Below, one piece after another: positions 1 through 10,877 of a stretch of 64,000 nucleotides of DNA. The stretch is taken from positions 186,001 to 250,000 of the forward strand of contig NZ_JAUFQJ010000001.1 of assembly GCF_030409685.1 (NCBI RefSeq), in the 5' to 3' direction. Within the stretch, counting starts at the first letter, position 1; every line of letters begins with the position of its first letter. The position numbers and the translations under genes are program-made. The stretch comes from Ferruginibacter paludis (GTDB taxonomy: Bacteria; Bacteroidota; Bacteroidia; Chitinophagales; Chitinophagaceae). The notes under the pieces are model-generated. The model did not search any database. It saw nothing but the letters and a program-made list of their open reading frames with translations, and was not told the origin of the DNA.

Positions 1-123
1 ATAATCTCCTTCAAACTCAGGTTTGGTTTGGTTGATTTGAAAATCTTTTTCTGTATAGGGATGATTGTATAGGGCAGACAATGCGGCCGTTACATGCGAT
101 TTTATGGTGTTTACAATTGACAT
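1..123 (-). CDS. argS: Arginyl-tRNA synthetase, N-terminal part (runs off the window)
   Basis: Reading the minus strand from 123 gives an open frame beginning MSIVNTIKSHVTAALSALYN and continuing into a KPEFEGDY motif, the start of the N-terminal additional domain of ArgS, which recognises the tRNA D-loop. The enzyme charges tRNA-Arg with arginine in the cytoplasm. Only 41 codons are present, so catalytic motifs cannot be checked. The ATG at 123 is favoured because a TATTTTTG box ends four bases upstream of it. The gene is divergent from the ABC-F gene at 386. The assignment rests on similarity of this short segment to Bacteroidota ArgS as I remember it. Confidence 0.75.
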   Translation of the reverse strand, partial: MSIVNTIKSHVTAALSALYNHPYTEKDFQINQTKPEFEGDY

Positions 124-127
124 GCTG

Positions 128-135
128 CAAAAATA
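128..135 (-). promoter_or_regulatory. -7 box for argS
   Basis: TATTTTTG on the minus strand matches the Bacteroidota TAnnTTTG element and ends only four bases before the argS ATG. The mRNA would start at or next to the start codon (leaderless or nearly so). No clear -33 element was seen. Confidence 0.5.
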
Positions 136-199
136 ATGAAATGAGGTTAGATGGTTTTGATGTTGTGGTTGTTACGCTGGTAATCACCAGCGATGCTGA

Positions 200-2011
<1,812 letters not shown>

Positions 2012-2109
2012 CACTACTATTTGCCAGGCTTCTGATATTGAGATAATTAAGATCAATTGTATGATCTGGCATGATTTTTACAAAACATTCAAAAACCCAA
2101 ATTAAATAC

Positions 2110-2595
2110 ATGAGAAAAATTATTTTAAGTGCAGTTGTTATGCTGCTTGTTTCTGCAACAGCCTTCGCTCAAAGAGGTGGTCATACTGATTATAACACAT
2201 CCGATAGTTATACGACTGCAGTTGGCGTTAAATTTTACCCCGGCGCTTTAACCATCAAACATTTCGTAAATGACAATACTGCACTGGAAGGCCTGGCATA
2301 TTTCTGGAACAGGGGTGCAAGAATCACCGGGCTGTATGAAATTCACGGCAATATCAATGGGGCAGACGGTTTGAAATGGTATATCGGTCCGGGAGCGCAT
2401 GTGGGATTTTATAACACGAAATATGGCGGCGGTTCTTCTATAGGGGTAGATGGTGTTTTAGGACTTGATTATAAAATTGGAGGAGCACCTATCAATTTGT
2501 CGCTCGACTGGCAGCCGTCATTTGAGTTTGGCAACAATTATGGCAACGGCTTTAGCGGAAACTGGGGCGGGTTTGCCATCAGGTACACATTTTAA
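2110..2595 (+). CDS. Small outer-membrane beta-barrel-like protein, 161 aa
   Basis: The protein starts with a clear signal peptide (MRKIILSAVVMLLVSATAFAQ) cut after AFA. The mature part is glycine- and aromatic-rich with alternating strands (YTTAVGVKFYPGALTIKHF, GLKWYIGPGAHVGFY) and ends WGGFAIRYTF; a terminal phenylalanine is the usual C-terminal signal of outer-membrane barrels. It is short, about eight strands. The ATG at 2110 is preferred over the upstream in-frame start at 2071 because it begins the signal peptide. The specific function is unknown. A terminator hairpin follows. Confidence 0.75.
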   Translation: MRKIILSAVVMLLVSATAFAQRGGHTDYNTSDSYTTAVGVKFYPGALTIKHFVNDNTALEGLAYFWNRGARITGLYEIHGNINGADGLKWYIGPGAHVGFYNTKYGGGSSIGVDGVLGLDYKIGGAPINLSLDWQPSFEFGNNYGNGFSGNWGGFAIRYTF

Positions 2596-2618
2596 AAGCT
2601 TTTAACACATTAATTTTG

Positions 2619-2647
2619 AAAATATCCGGTGAAAGCTGGATATTTTT
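2619..2647 (+). terminator. Hairpin terminator after the barrel gene
   Basis: AAAATATCC pairs perfectly with GGATATTTT across a 10-base loop and runs into a T-rich tail. It lies 24 bases after the stop codon at 2595. Confidence 0.6.
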
Positions 2648-2673
2648 GCTATTTCGACAGACTGATTTTATAT

Positions 2674-2681
2674 TATCTTCG
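2674..2681 (+). promoter_or_regulatory. -7 box (TATCTTCG) for the first GtrA-like gene
   Basis: TATCTTCG is one base off TAnnTTTG and ends 11 bases before the ATG at 2693. The same eight bases recur before the second GtrA copy. Confidence 0.4.
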
Positions 2682-2692
2682 TTATAATACGT

Positions 2693-3181
2693 ATGATTAA
2701 ACATGGCCTTATATCCTTGATAGATTTTTTTTACCCGCTTTTTAAGAAGGTGATGCCTCTTCAGACTTTTCGGTATGCTGCCTGCGGGTGTATTAATGTA
2801 GTGCTGGATATCGGTTTGTTTTTTGTGTTTTTTAATTACGTTTTTCGCAAGCAGGTGTTGCACTTGGGATTTTTTAGTTTTCAACCTCACATAGCTGCCT
2901 TCATTGCTTCCTTTTTTATCACTTTTCCTGTTGGATTTTTAACGTCCAAATATATTGTTTGGACGGAATCAACTATGAGAGGGCACGTTCAGCTATTCCG
3001 GTATTTTGTAATTATACTGATGAATTTTTTTATCAACTATATTTTTATAAAACTCTTCGTGGAATTTTTTCATATTTATCCTACTATCGCAAAAGTGTTG
3101 ACTACCGTAATTGTAGTGTTGTTCAGTTACCTCAGTCACAAGCATTTTACTTTTAAAGTAAAAAATCTTCAGGAAGTTTAA
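2693..3181 (+). CDS. GtrA-like membrane protein, 162 aa (copy 1)
   Basis: Four hydrophobic segments with the GtrA layout: an LQTFRYAACGCINVVLDIGLF start of the first helix and a C-terminal SYLSHKHFTF box. GtrA-family proteins are thought to help flip lipid-linked sugars across the inner membrane for glycosylation of lipopolysaccharide, teichoic acid or other glycans. Length is at the upper end for the family. It is followed 177 bases later by a close paralogue in the same orientation, with the same FLTSKYIVW/FLLSKYIVW region. No glycosyltransferase is adjacent, so the substrate is unknown. Confidence 0.85.
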   Translation: MIKHGLISLIDFFYPLFKKVMPLQTFRYAACGCINVVLDIGLFFVFFNYVFRKQVLHLGFFSFQPHIAAFIASFFITFPVGFLTSKYIVWTESTMRGHVQLFRYFVIILMNFFINYIFIKLFVEFFHIYPTIAKVLTTVIVVLFSYLSHKHFTFKVKNLQEV

Positions 3182-3336
3182 TAGACACTTGTCCGCCAAT
3201 ATGTAGCAACCGGTTTAGCTTCGTCTTTTCTGGAAGGAATATATTTTTCTGCTGAAAATAGTTTGTCGCAAATCTGTAATAGGGTTAAAAAACATCTTTT
3301 CGCCCAACAGCCCTTTTTCGATGCTTTTTAAACATA

Positions 3337-3344
3337 TATCTTCG
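3337..3344 (+). promoter_or_regulatory. -7 box (TATCTTCG) for the second GtrA-like gene
   Basis: An exact copy of the box before the first paralogue; it ends 14 bases before the ATG at 3359. This suggests the duplication carried its promoter. Confidence 0.4.
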
Positions 3345-3358
3345 CGGCCACAAAGGAT

Positions 3359-3850
3359 ATGATAAATTTTATTTTTACGCTGATTGATTTTTTTTACCAA
3401 CCATTTCGGAGGCTAATACCCCTTCAGACATTCAGATACATGGCATGTGGAGGCGGCAATATGGCATTAGATATTTTTCTCTTTTTTATATTCTACAATT
3501 TTGTTTTTCAAAAGCAAATATTGCAACTTGGTTTCTTTGCCTTTCAGCCACATACTGCGGCATTTCTCACTGCGTTTTGCATTACTTTTCCCATCGGTTT
3601 TTTATTGTCAAAATACATTGTATGGACCAACTCGATAGTAAAAAGCCACGTCCAATTGTTCCGGTATTTTGTTATTGTAATGGTCAATTTATTATTCAAT
3701 GTTTTGTTTATCAAATTACTGGTAGAGTACTTCCACTTTTACCCTACTGTTGCGAAAATTATTACAACTGCCATAAGTGTATTATTTAGCTATTTAAGTA
3801 GCAAGCATTTTACATTTAAAGTAAAAAATGACCCTTCTTCCAGCCGCTAA
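3359..3850 (+). CDS. GtrA-like membrane protein, 163 aa (copy 2)
   Basis: A paralogue of the preceding gene: both share the opening pattern I-DFFY-P, the LQTFRY-ACG box, FGF/FFAFQPH-AAF, the VQLFRYFVI segment and the end SYLSxKHFTFKVKN. Four transmembrane helices are predicted by eye. By family it is a candidate lipid-linked sugar translocase in the inner membrane. Divergence between the copies is substantial (roughly half of residues differ), so the duplication is not recent. Each copy has its own promoter and they need not be co-transcribed. Confidence 0.85.
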   Translation: MINFIFTLIDFFYQPFRRLIPLQTFRYMACGGGNMALDIFLFFIFYNFVFQKQILQLGFFAFQPHTAAFLTAFCITFPIGFLLSKYIVWTNSIVKSHVQLFRYFVIVMVNLLFNVLFIKLLVEYFHFYPTVAKIITTAISVLFSYLSSKHFTFKVKNDPSSSR

Positions 3851-4040
3851 ACCTCTTTGATACTCTGTGAAGGGTTTTTGAACATTTATAGATGGCATTC
3901 GTGCGACCCCATATCTCCAATAAACTGCTGGTGTTAAAGCAAGTCTTGAAAGTGAAATGGAATGAACCTGCCATTTTTTCACCCAAAACCTTATGGCATA
4001 ATCATTGAACATCTACCTTGAAACAAAAAAATAATCAATC

Positions 4041-5957
4041 ATGGGTAAGATAATAGGAATAGATTTAGGAACTACGAACAGTTGTGTTTCCGTAATGGAG
4101 GGCAGCGAACCTGTAGTAATTGCGAACGATGAAGGTCGCCGCACCACACCTTCTATTGTGGCTTTTCTTAAAAATGGCGAGCGTAAAGTAGGGGATCCTG
4201 CAAAGCGCCAGGCCATTACCAATCCGCACAATACCATCATGAGCGTGAAACGTTACATGGGGCACAAATGGAATGAAGTTACAAGTGATATCAGCCATAG
4301 TAGTTACAAAGTGGTAAAAGGTGACAATGATACAGTTCGTATAGACATAGATGGCAGGATGTACACGCCGCAGGAAATAAGTGCCATGATTTTGCAGAAA
4401 ATGAAAAAAACTGCAGAGGATTATCTTGGTTCAGAAGTTACTGAAGCCGTTATTACTGTTCCGGCATATTTTAATGATGCACAACGCCAGGCAACAAAAG
4501 AAGCCGGTGAAATTGCGGGCTTAAACGTACGCAGAATTATCAATGAACCTACCGCAGCTGCATTGGCTTATGGTTTGGATAAAAAGCACCAGGATCAAAA
4601 GATTGCCGTATTCGACTTAGGTGGTGGTACATTTGATATCTCCATCCTGGAATTGGGCGAAGGCGTTTTTGAAGTAAAGAGCACCAACGGTGATACCCAT
4701 TTGGGTGGTGATGATTTTGATAAAGTGATCATGGATTGGCTGGCGGAAGAATTTAAAAAAGATGAAGCCATCGACCTGCGTAAAGATCCAATGGCATGGC
4801 AGCGTTTAAAAGAAGCGGCAGAAAAGGCTAAAGTGGAATTATCTTCTTCTTCTGAAACAGAAATCAACCTGCCTTATGTTACCGCTGTGGACGGTGTGCC
4901 AAAGCATTTGGTTAAAAAGTTTACCCGTGCACAATTTGAAAAATTATCTGATGAGTTATTTTCAAGATGTTTAAAACCTTGTGAACTGGCCTTGAAAGAT
5001 GCTGGTTTAACAATCAACGATATCAACGAAGTTATTTTGGTGGGTGGTAGTACCCGTATTCCTAAAGTACAGGAAATTGTAGAAAAGTTTTTCGGCAAAA
5101 AAGCCAACCGCAGTGTTAACCCGGATGAAGTGGTTGCCATTGGCGCTTCAATACAAGGCGGAGTATTATCAGGGGATGTAAAAGATGTTTTGTTGTTAGA
5201 CGTTACGCCATTAAGTCTTGGTATTGAAACCATGGGTGGCGTTATGACGAGGTTGATTGAAAGCAATACAACCATTCCAACCAAAAAATCTGAAACCTTT
5301 AGTACTGCAAGTGATAACCAGCCCGGTGTTGAAATACATGTACTGCAGGGTGAAAGGCCTTTAGCCAACCAGAACAAGAGTTTGGGTAAATTTAATTTAA
5401 CCGATATACCTCCCGCACCCCGTGGTGTACCACAGGTAGAAGTAACTTTTGATATTGATGCAAACGGTATTTTACATGTTACTGCAAAAGATAAAGGCAC
5501 AGGCAAAAGTCATAATATACGGATTGAAGCAGGCAGTGGCTTAAGCAAAGAAGAAATCGAAAAGATGAAGAATGAAGCTAAGGCAAATGAAGCGACTGAT
5601 AAAGCTGAAAAAGAAAAGATTGAAAAAATTAACCAGGCTGATAGTTTAATATTCCAAACCGAAAAACAATTGAAGGAATATGGTGATAAAATCAGCAGTG
5701 GTAAAAAAGCACCAATAGAAGCCGCCCTTACTAAATTAAAGGAAGCCCATAAGGTACAGGACCTGTCACAAATTGATTCGGCCGTGGCAGAAATGAACGC
5801 AGCATGGACAGCAGCCAGTGAGGAAATGTACAAGGCAACTCAGGATAACGCAGGTGCGCAACAACCACAGGGTAATGCCGGCGGAGAGCAGGCCGCGGGA
5901 GATGGTAATGCCAATGCAGAAAACGTTACAGATGCTGAGTTTGAAGAAGTGAAGTAG
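4041..5957 (+). CDS. dnaK: Chaperone DnaK (Hsp70), 638 aa
   Basis: Full-length Hsp70. It begins [21 protein letters not shown] (phosphate-1 motif), has [16 protein letters not shown] (phosphate-2), a [11 protein letters not shown] adenosine motif and the substrate-binding domain with [17 protein letters not shown]. The C-terminal tail is rich in A, G, Q and N and ends with the DAEFEEVK box used by co-chaperones. DnaK binds exposed hydrophobic peptides under control of DnaJ and GrpE; neither gene is next to it here. No CIRCE element was seen upstream; a TACCTTGA sequence at 4014-4021 is a weak -7 candidate. A strong terminator follows. Confidence 0.98.
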   Translation: MGKIIGIDLGTTNSCVSVMEGSEPVVIANDEGRRTTPSIVAFLKNGERKVGDPAKRQAITNPHNTIMSVKRYMGHKWNEVTSDISHSSYKVVKGDNDTVRIDIDGRMYTPQEISAMILQKMKKTAEDYLGSEVTEAVITVPAYFNDAQRQATKEAGEIAGLNVRRIINEPTAAALAYGLDKKHQDQKIAVFDLGGGTFDISILELGEGVFEVKSTNGDTHLGGDDFDKVIMDWLAEEFKKDEAIDLRKDPMAWQRLKEAAEKAKVELSSSSETEINLPYVTAVDGVPKHLVKKFTRAQFEKLSDELFSRCLKPCELALKDAGLTINDINEVILVGGSTRIPKVQEIVEKFFGKKANRSVNPDEVVAIGASIQGGVLSGDVKDVLLLDVTPLSLGIETMGGVMTRLIESNTTIPTKKSETFSTASDNQPGVEIHVLQGERPLANQNKSLGKFNLTDIPPAPRGVPQVEVTFDIDANGILHVTAKDKGTGKSHNIRIEAGSGLSKEEIEKMKNEAKANEATDKAEKEKIEKINQADSLIFQTEKQLKEYGDKISSGKKAPIEAALTKLKEAHKVQDLSQIDSAVAEMNAAWTAASEEMYKATQDNAGAQQPQGNAGGEQAAGDGNANAENVTDAEFEEVK

Positions 5958-5981
5958 TGTTGTAGTGAAAATAAAAAGGAA

Positions 5982-6011
5982 GACCGCAGCGATTAAGTTG
6001 CGGTCTTTTTT
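5982..6011 (+). terminator. Rho-independent terminator of dnaK
   Basis: A perfect 7-bp stem GACCGCA/TGCGGTC with a 10-base loop, followed by six T's, 24 bases after the dnaK stop. Confidence 0.85.
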
Positions 6012-6404
6012 ATTTAGTTAAGTTAATATATGCAGCGGTAATTGAATTTACAATAGCAGATCCCTGAGATCACTGGAACGGCCGCGAGGTAACCCACAGA
6101 TGATCGTCCCTTCCGAACACCAGCACCAACAGCGGCAGCAAATGCTACTAACCCTTACAGTGATGATAGAAGGAACTTTAAATAAAAATACTAAGTCCTC
6201 CTTGTGCATGCAATGTTTCCCCGACGTCGCTTAATCTAGTAGTTGATGGCATACCGGGAAACCCGAAAGTAATCCATGCAATATACATACGCTCATCGTT
6301 TTGCCCGTTTCAGTCAAATTACATACCTTTATAGAGTCTGAAATCTTACCCAATTACACCTGCGTCCTTCCTGTTATTTTTTTATTGGAAAATTATATAA
6401 TGTT
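6012..6404. other. Gene-free stretch between dnaK and the SGNH gene
   Basis: No convincing gene. The minus strand 6178-6288 has a 36-codon open frame with plausible amino-acid composition (ends HAQGGLSIFI) but no family match or promoter that I can recognise; it could be a remnant. Confidence 0.4.
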
Positions 6405-7364
6405 ATGAAGATTCAATTTCTTCTTAAGCTTCTTTGTGCGGGTGCTTTTTGTACGTGGTATTCTGCAGCTGCACAAAAAAAGGTGGTAATCATGGGCTCT
6501 TCAACGGCTGCTGGTTTTGGATCAAGTACCTATCAGTTGTCCTGGGCAGGCAGGTTGGAAGAGAGTTATAATATCAACAAAATGGATGGAGAAGATACTG
6601 TTTTTTACAATCTCGCAGTGGGGGGGTATAACACTTACCAGGAATTGCCGGCTGGCTATACCCAACCGGCGGGTCGCCCTTCCCCCGATCCGCTGGCAGA
6701 TGTAACCAAAGCCCTGGGTTTCCATCCTGATATTGTTATCATCAATTTGCCCAGCAACGATGTCGGCGCCGGTTTTTCATTGACGGAAACGATGTGTAAT
6801 TTTCGGCTGATGTACAACACAGTCACAGCCGCTGGCGCAAAATGTTATATCACCACCACTCAGCCAAGGAACGATTATAATATTGCACAACGTCAGGCCT
6901 TGCTGGTAATGAAAGACTCTATCCTGGGCGAGTTTGGAAATTTTGCAATAAATTTTTGGGATGATTTGGTGACTGGGGATGGCCTGAATATGCTCAGGGA
7001 GGACAGACGGAGCCCTGGCGGCCTGGTGCATCCGAACGATACAGGCCACAATTATCTTTTTAAGAGAGTAAAGGATAGTAATATTTTTGATGCCACTTCT
7101 GTAAATAGTCTCATAAATATTACCAAAATGTACAGGGAGAATAGCGGTGACAATTTAATAGCAGAGATTAGCTTAATTGGTAACCAAAATGTTTTGATGA
7201 CTATTTACAATATCGCAGGCATATTGATGCAACAAAAAAAATGGTATTTACCTCAACCTTCAGAAAGGATGATTGTGCCGATAGCAGCTTTACCAATCGG
7301 AATATATTTCTTTAAGCTTAGCACTGGTAATAGTACTGCTGCAATAAAGGCTTTTATTAAATAA
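6405..7364 (+). CDS. Secreted SGNH/GDSL hydrolase with T9SS sorting domain, 319 aa
   Basis: Signal peptide (residues 1-23, ending YSAAAQ) followed by an SGNH-hydrolase fold: block I is MGSSTAAG with the nucleophile serine near 33, block II LAVGGYNT near 72, block III NLPSND near 115-120, and block V HPNDTGH with Asp213 and His216. The family includes carbohydrate esterases and lipases. Residues from about 245 to the end (NVLMTIYNIAGILMQQ ... GIYFFKLSTG ... AIKAFIK) match a type IX secretion type A sorting domain, so the enzyme should be exported across the outer membrane and anchored or released. The substrate is unknown. It is a single-gene unit. Confidence 0.88.
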   Translation: MKIQFLLKLLCAGAFCTWYSAAAQKKVVIMGSSTAAGFGSSTYQLSWAGRLEESYNINKMDGEDTVFYNLAVGGYNTYQELPAGYTQPAGRPSPDPLADVTKALGFHPDIVIINLPSNDVGAGFSLTETMCNFRLMYNTVTAAGAKCYITTTQPRNDYNIAQRQALLVMKDSILGEFGNFAINFWDDLVTGDGLNMLREDRRSPGGLVHPNDTGHNYLFKRVKDSNIFDATSVNSLINITKMYRENSGDNLIAEISLIGNQNVLMTIYNIAGILMQQKKWYLPQPSERMIVPIAALPIGIYFFKLSTGNSTAAIKAFIK

Positions 7365-7691
7365 TGAACAATAAATTCTATGATGATTGCTTCCCCGGTT
7401 TATTTTTAGGTTTAAATAATTAAAACGGATACAACATTATTAATGGTGACCGCAGCTGAGTAAAAAAAACTGCCAAAGAATTATCGTACCAACCAAATAC
7501 CCCATGTAAATCTTCAAACCTTCAGCACAGCATTGACGAGGGACGCATGGAGGCAATTGTATTGCCGTTATTATGCCGTGGTCATCTTTCCGTCAATATC
7601 CTCCTTAAGGAACCCACCAATTAAGAGGTCTTGCATCAGCGTAAGTATGCAGTTGAGAGGACTATGTCAGATGATAATACCCCTCCAACAG
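7365..7691. other. Gene-free stretch
   Basis: Nothing convincing seen. Short open frames on the plus strand here (from 7533 and 7631) have poor composition and the second overlaps the minus-strand gene that follows. Confidence 0.5.
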
Positions 7692-7934
7692 TCAGCTGGT
7701 TGTTTCTTCACTATGATTTCTTTTGTAATCATAATCATCATAAAAATATTCGTCAAAGGTCCGTTCTGATGGTGTACCATCTTTCAGGATTTTATATACC
7801 ATCCACAGTAATAAGAAGGGAGAGGCCAGGTACATTACGGCGATTGTATTATCATAAAAGCCGAGGAGTACCGCAGACTGGTAAATAATCAGATAGCTGG
7901 TTACAATCGCAATGGGCCATTTAATCTTTTGCAT
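7692..7934 (-). CDS. Small two-helix membrane protein of unknown function, 80 aa
   Basis: The minus-strand frame begins MQKIKWPIAIVTSYLIIYQS and has two hydrophobic helices separated by a short loop, then a charged acidic-aromatic tail FDEYFYDDYDYKR. I recall similar short conserved membrane proteins in Bacteroidota, none with a known role. The start at 7934 is chosen because upstream in-frame residues (from 8003) do not look conserved and the helix begins there. It is convergent with nothing and has no obvious operon partner. Confidence 0.6.
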   Translation of the reverse strand: MQKIKWPIAIVTSYLIIYQSAVLLGFYDNTIAVMYLASPFLLLWMVYKILKDGTPSERTFDEYFYDDYDYKRNHSEETTS

Positions 7935-8089
7935 AAAAATAGTTGAGTGGTTTAAAAACGTATTGAAAATAAGTGTGATAAAAGTTAAAATATCAATTGG
8001 CATGCCGCTGTTAACCCTTTCCTAAATCTCCACACCTGTTTATTGAAAAATCTCAGTTTGTGGTTAACTTGCCACAAATAAGCCATCGC

Positions 8090-8710
8090 ATGAAGCAACT
8101 TTCCTTAGCAATAAATATTTTACTTACAGCAGCCGTGGTGGTACTGTTTTACCTGCATTTTGAAGGCAATAAGGGCAACCTCACCGAGGCTGAAAAACAC
8201 ACCAGCAACTATTGGGTTAAAGACAGCTGCGGAGACAATATTCCGGTAGTAGCTTATGTAGAGCTGGACTCACTGAACAATAATGTATCGTTTATTAAAG
8301 TGCGTAAGAAAGAACTGGAGGCTGAACAAAAAAGCATTGCACAGGAGTACGAAAATGCTTACCGTTCGCTGACGGCAGAAAAGGACGAATTTTTAAAAAA
8401 GGGCAATGCCATCACACAGCAGGAAGCTGAAGCGTTCCAGGCAAAGCTGGGCCAAAAGCAACAGCAGATTGAAAATAACCGCCAGGTGAAAGGTCAGCGA
8501 CTGGCAGAAAAAGGGGCTAAAATTATGGAAGATATGCAAACCCGGGTAAGGGCTTTTATGAAAGAATATAATAAAACAAAAAACTACAGTTATATTTTAG
8601 CAACTGGTACCGGATTAGATTATTTATTTTTTAAAGATTCAACCTTAAATATTACCAATGATGTAATTAAAGGTTTAAACCAGCAAATGAAGGAAACGGT
8701 TAAACAATAA
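8090..8710 (+). CDS. OmpH/Skp-like periplasmic chaperone, 206 aa
   Basis: The N-terminus MKQLSLAINILLTAAVVVLFYLHF is an uncleaved anchor or signal peptide. A short strand motif IPVVAYVELDSL is followed by a long charged, glutamine-rich coiled coil (about residues 75-160) and a C-terminal return strand YSYILATGTGLDYLFFKDSTLNIT with DVIKGLNQ. This is the OmpH (Skp) family pattern. Skp holds unfolded outer-membrane proteins in the periplasm. The start at 8090 is preferred to the in-frame one at 8060 because it opens the hydrophobic segment. A terminator follows. Confidence 0.85.
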   Translation: MKQLSLAINILLTAAVVVLFYLHFEGNKGNLTEAEKHTSNYWVKDSCGDNIPVVAYVELDSLNNNVSFIKVRKKELEAEQKSIAQEYENAYRSLTAEKDEFLKKGNAITQQEAEAFQAKLGQKQQQIENNRQVKGQRLAEKGAKIMEDMQTRVRAFMKEYNKTKNYSYILATGTGLDYLFFKDSTLNITNDVIKGLNQQMKETVKQ

Positions 8711-8736
8711 TTCCGATCAATTTATATATCTTCATT

Positions 8737-8762
8737 CCCGTTACAATGTAGCGGGATTTTTT
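8737..8762 (+). terminator. Rho-independent terminator
   Basis: An 8-bp stem CCCGTTAC/GTAGCGGG with one G-T pair and a three-base loop, followed by a T-run. It separates the OmpH-like gene from the permease. Confidence 0.75.
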
Positions 8763-8788
8763 ATTATACAAGATTTTACCAGCTTATT

Positions 8789-10255
8789 ATGGATGAAAAA
8801 ATAACTTCGTTTAAACCCACCCTGAGTTTGTTTGATGCTACGATGATTGTTGCCGGCTCCATGATAGGGTCCGGTATTTTTATTGTAAGTGCAGATATTA
8901 CACGAAATATAGGCAGTGCCGGATGGCTTATTGCGGTATGGCTTATCACAGGATTTATGACGCTTACGGCAGCATTAAGCTACGGCGAACTGAGTGCTAT
9001 GTTTCCTAAAGCGGGCGGTCAGTATGTGTACCTGAAAGAATCTTATAACCCGCTGGTGGGTTTTTTATACGGCTGGAGTTTTTTCGCCGTGATCCAAACA
9101 GGCACCATTGCAGCCGTTGGGGTAGCTTTTTCTAAATTCGCTGCCTATCTTATTCCAGCCTTAAGCGAAGACAATAAAATAATCCAGGTACAAACTGGCA
9201 CAGACGCCTGCAACGCACCCGTTTTTTTCAGCATCAGCGCAGCGCAGATAGTAGCAATATTGCTGATCATGCTTTTAACTTATACCAATACAAAGGGGGT
9301 AAAGGGAGGCAAATGGATTCAAAATATTTTCACTTCGGCAAAATTATTATCACTTTTCGGATTGATCCTTGCCGGCCTGCTTGCTTTCAATCCGGCAATA
9401 TGGCATGCCAACTGGGCCAATGCCTGGCACGCTACCAAAACCTCGTTGCTGGATGTATGTAACTCCAGTGCAGGTTTTTCTGTTGCAACTATTACCGGTA
9501 CTGCATTACTGGGCGGTATTGCCGCGTCCATGGTGGGGTCGGTTTTTAGCAGCGATGCCTGGAACAATGTAACTTTCATTGCCGGCGAAATTAAAAATCC
9601 CAAAAAAAATATTGGCCTCAGTTTATTTTTAGGCACACTGATCGTTACCGTATTGTATGTTTCTGCCAATTTGGTTTACCTGGCAGTTTTACCAATGGAT
9701 AGTATTGCGCACGCTGATAAAGACAGGGTAGCTGTTGCTGCCAGTAATGCAATCATGGGTAATATTGGTACTTACGTGATTGCAGTTATGATCATGATTT
9801 CAACCTTTGGGTGTAATAATGGATTGATATTGGCGGGCGCTAGAGTATACAATACAATGGCAAAGGATGGACTCTTTTTTAAGCAGGCCGCAACGCTTAA
9901 TAAAAATGCTGTTCCGGGTTTTGCCTTGTGGATACAATGCCTGGTGGCAGCCCTGCTGTGTTTAAGCGGCAAGTACGGTGACCTGCTGGACATGATTTCG
10001 TTTGTGGTAGTAATGTTTTATGCACTCACCATTGCAGGTATCTTTATTTTAAGAAAAAAGATGCCCGATGCAGAAAGACCATATAAGGCCTTTGGTTACC
10101 CCATACTGCCGGCCATCTATATTGTAATGGCCATCGCTTTTTGTATTTTACTGATTGCTTTTAAACCGGCATTTACCTGGCCGGGGCTGATAATTGTACT
10201 CATTGGCATCCCTATTTATTATATTGCAGTGCGAAATAAAAAGGTAAACGGATAA
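8789..10255 (+). CDS. APC-family amino-acid permease, 488 aa
   Basis: A polytopic protein with about 12 transmembrane helices. The first helix carries the APC signature MIVAGSMIGSGIFIVSADI, where the GSGIF unwound region binds the substrate amino group, and helix 2-3 has SYGELSAMFPKAGGQYVYLKE, typical of the LAT/APA branch. Helices 6-8 contain SDAWNNVTFIAGEIKNPKKN, a conserved APC segment. It probably imports or exchanges amino acids at the inner membrane. The DUF4254 gene starts 10 bases after its stop, so the two may be co-transcribed. The exact substrate cannot be told. Confidence 0.9.
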   Translation: MDEKITSFKPTLSLFDATMIVAGSMIGSGIFIVSADITRNIGSAGWLIAVWLITGFMTLTAALSYGELSAMFPKAGGQYVYLKESYNPLVGFLYGWSFFAVIQTGTIAAVGVAFSKFAAYLIPALSEDNKIIQVQTGTDACNAPVFFSISAAQIVAILLIMLLTYTNTKGVKGGKWIQNIFTSAKLLSLFGLILAGLLAFNPAIWHANWANAWHATKTSLLDVCNSSAGFSVATITGTALLGGIAASMVGSVFSSDAWNNVTFIAGEIKNPKKNIGLSLFLGTLIVTVLYVSANLVYLAVLPMDSIAHADKDRVAVAASNAIMGNIGTYVIAVMIMISTFGCNNGLILAGARVYNTMAKDGLFFKQAATLNKNAVPGFALWIQCLVAALLCLSGKYGDLLDMISFVVVMFYALTIAGIFILRKKMPDAERPYKAFGYPILPAIYIVMAIAFCILLIAFKPAFTWPGLIIVLIGIPIYYIAVRNKKVNG

Positions 10256-10265
10256 TTTTTTTAGA

Positions 10266-10877
10266 ATGATGATAAGTGAATTGTGCAATACTATTTTCGA
10301 CCGCAGTATTAATGACTATCATGTGGAGGATAGTGTAGAAATGCAGGTTAAAAATCCATATACTGCGGCTACTTTAGAGCACCTATTGTACACAAAGAAC
10401 TGGATAGATACCGTACAATGGCATTTGGAAGATATAGTTCGTAACCCGGATATTGATCCTGTAGACGGTCTTTCTTTAAAAAGAAAAATTGATGCCTCCA
10501 ACCAATTGCGGACAGATATGGTAGAATATATCGACAGTTATTTTTTAATCCAGTACAAAGATATTCAGCCCAAAAAAACGGCCACCATTAACACAGAAAG
10601 CCCAGCCTGGGCAATTGACCGTTTGTCAATACTCGGCCTTAAAATTTATCACATGAATGTGGAAGTACACCGCCGCGATGCCAGTGCAGAACACATCATA
10701 GCCTGCACGGATAAACTGGCCATTTTAATGGAGCAACGAAAGGACCTTTCGGCTGCCATAGACGCATTGCTTGCAGATATCGCAGGTGGCGATAAATACA
10801 TGAAAGTGTACAAACAAATGAAAATGTACAACGATCCCGGATTAAACCCTGTTTTGTACCAACAGCAAACTAAGTAG
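10266..10877 (+). CDS. DUF4254 family protein, 203 aa
   Basis: An all-helical protein whose pattern (HLLYTKNWIDTVQWHLEDIVRNPDIDP near residues 38-66, SLKRKIDASNQLRTDMVE, then WAIDRLSILGLKIYHM) matches DUF4254, a family found mainly in Bacteroidota. Its function is not known. The stop codon TAG overlaps the GTG start of the next gene, a glycosyltransferase family 9 protein, so the two are translationally coupled. I recall this pairing in related genomes, which suggests a role in envelope glycan assembly. No signal peptide was seen. Confidence 0.8.
   Translation: MMISELCNTIFDRSINDYHVEDSVEMQVKNPYTAATLEHLLYTKNWIDTVQWHLEDIVRNPDIDPVDGLSLKRKIDASNQLRTDMVEYIDSYFLIQYKDIQPKKTATINTESPAWAIDRLSILGLKIYHMNVEVHRRDASAEHIIACTDKLAILMEQRKDLSAAIDALLADIAGGDKYMKVYKQMKMYNDPGLNPVLYQQQTK

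Noticed and set aside
4874-5506. 210-codon frame antisense to dnaK
   Set aside because: A common artefact opposite dnaK; no independent evidence.
6178-6288. 36-codon minus-strand frame ending HAQGGLSIFI
   Set aside because: Plausible composition but too short, no recognised family, no clear promoter.
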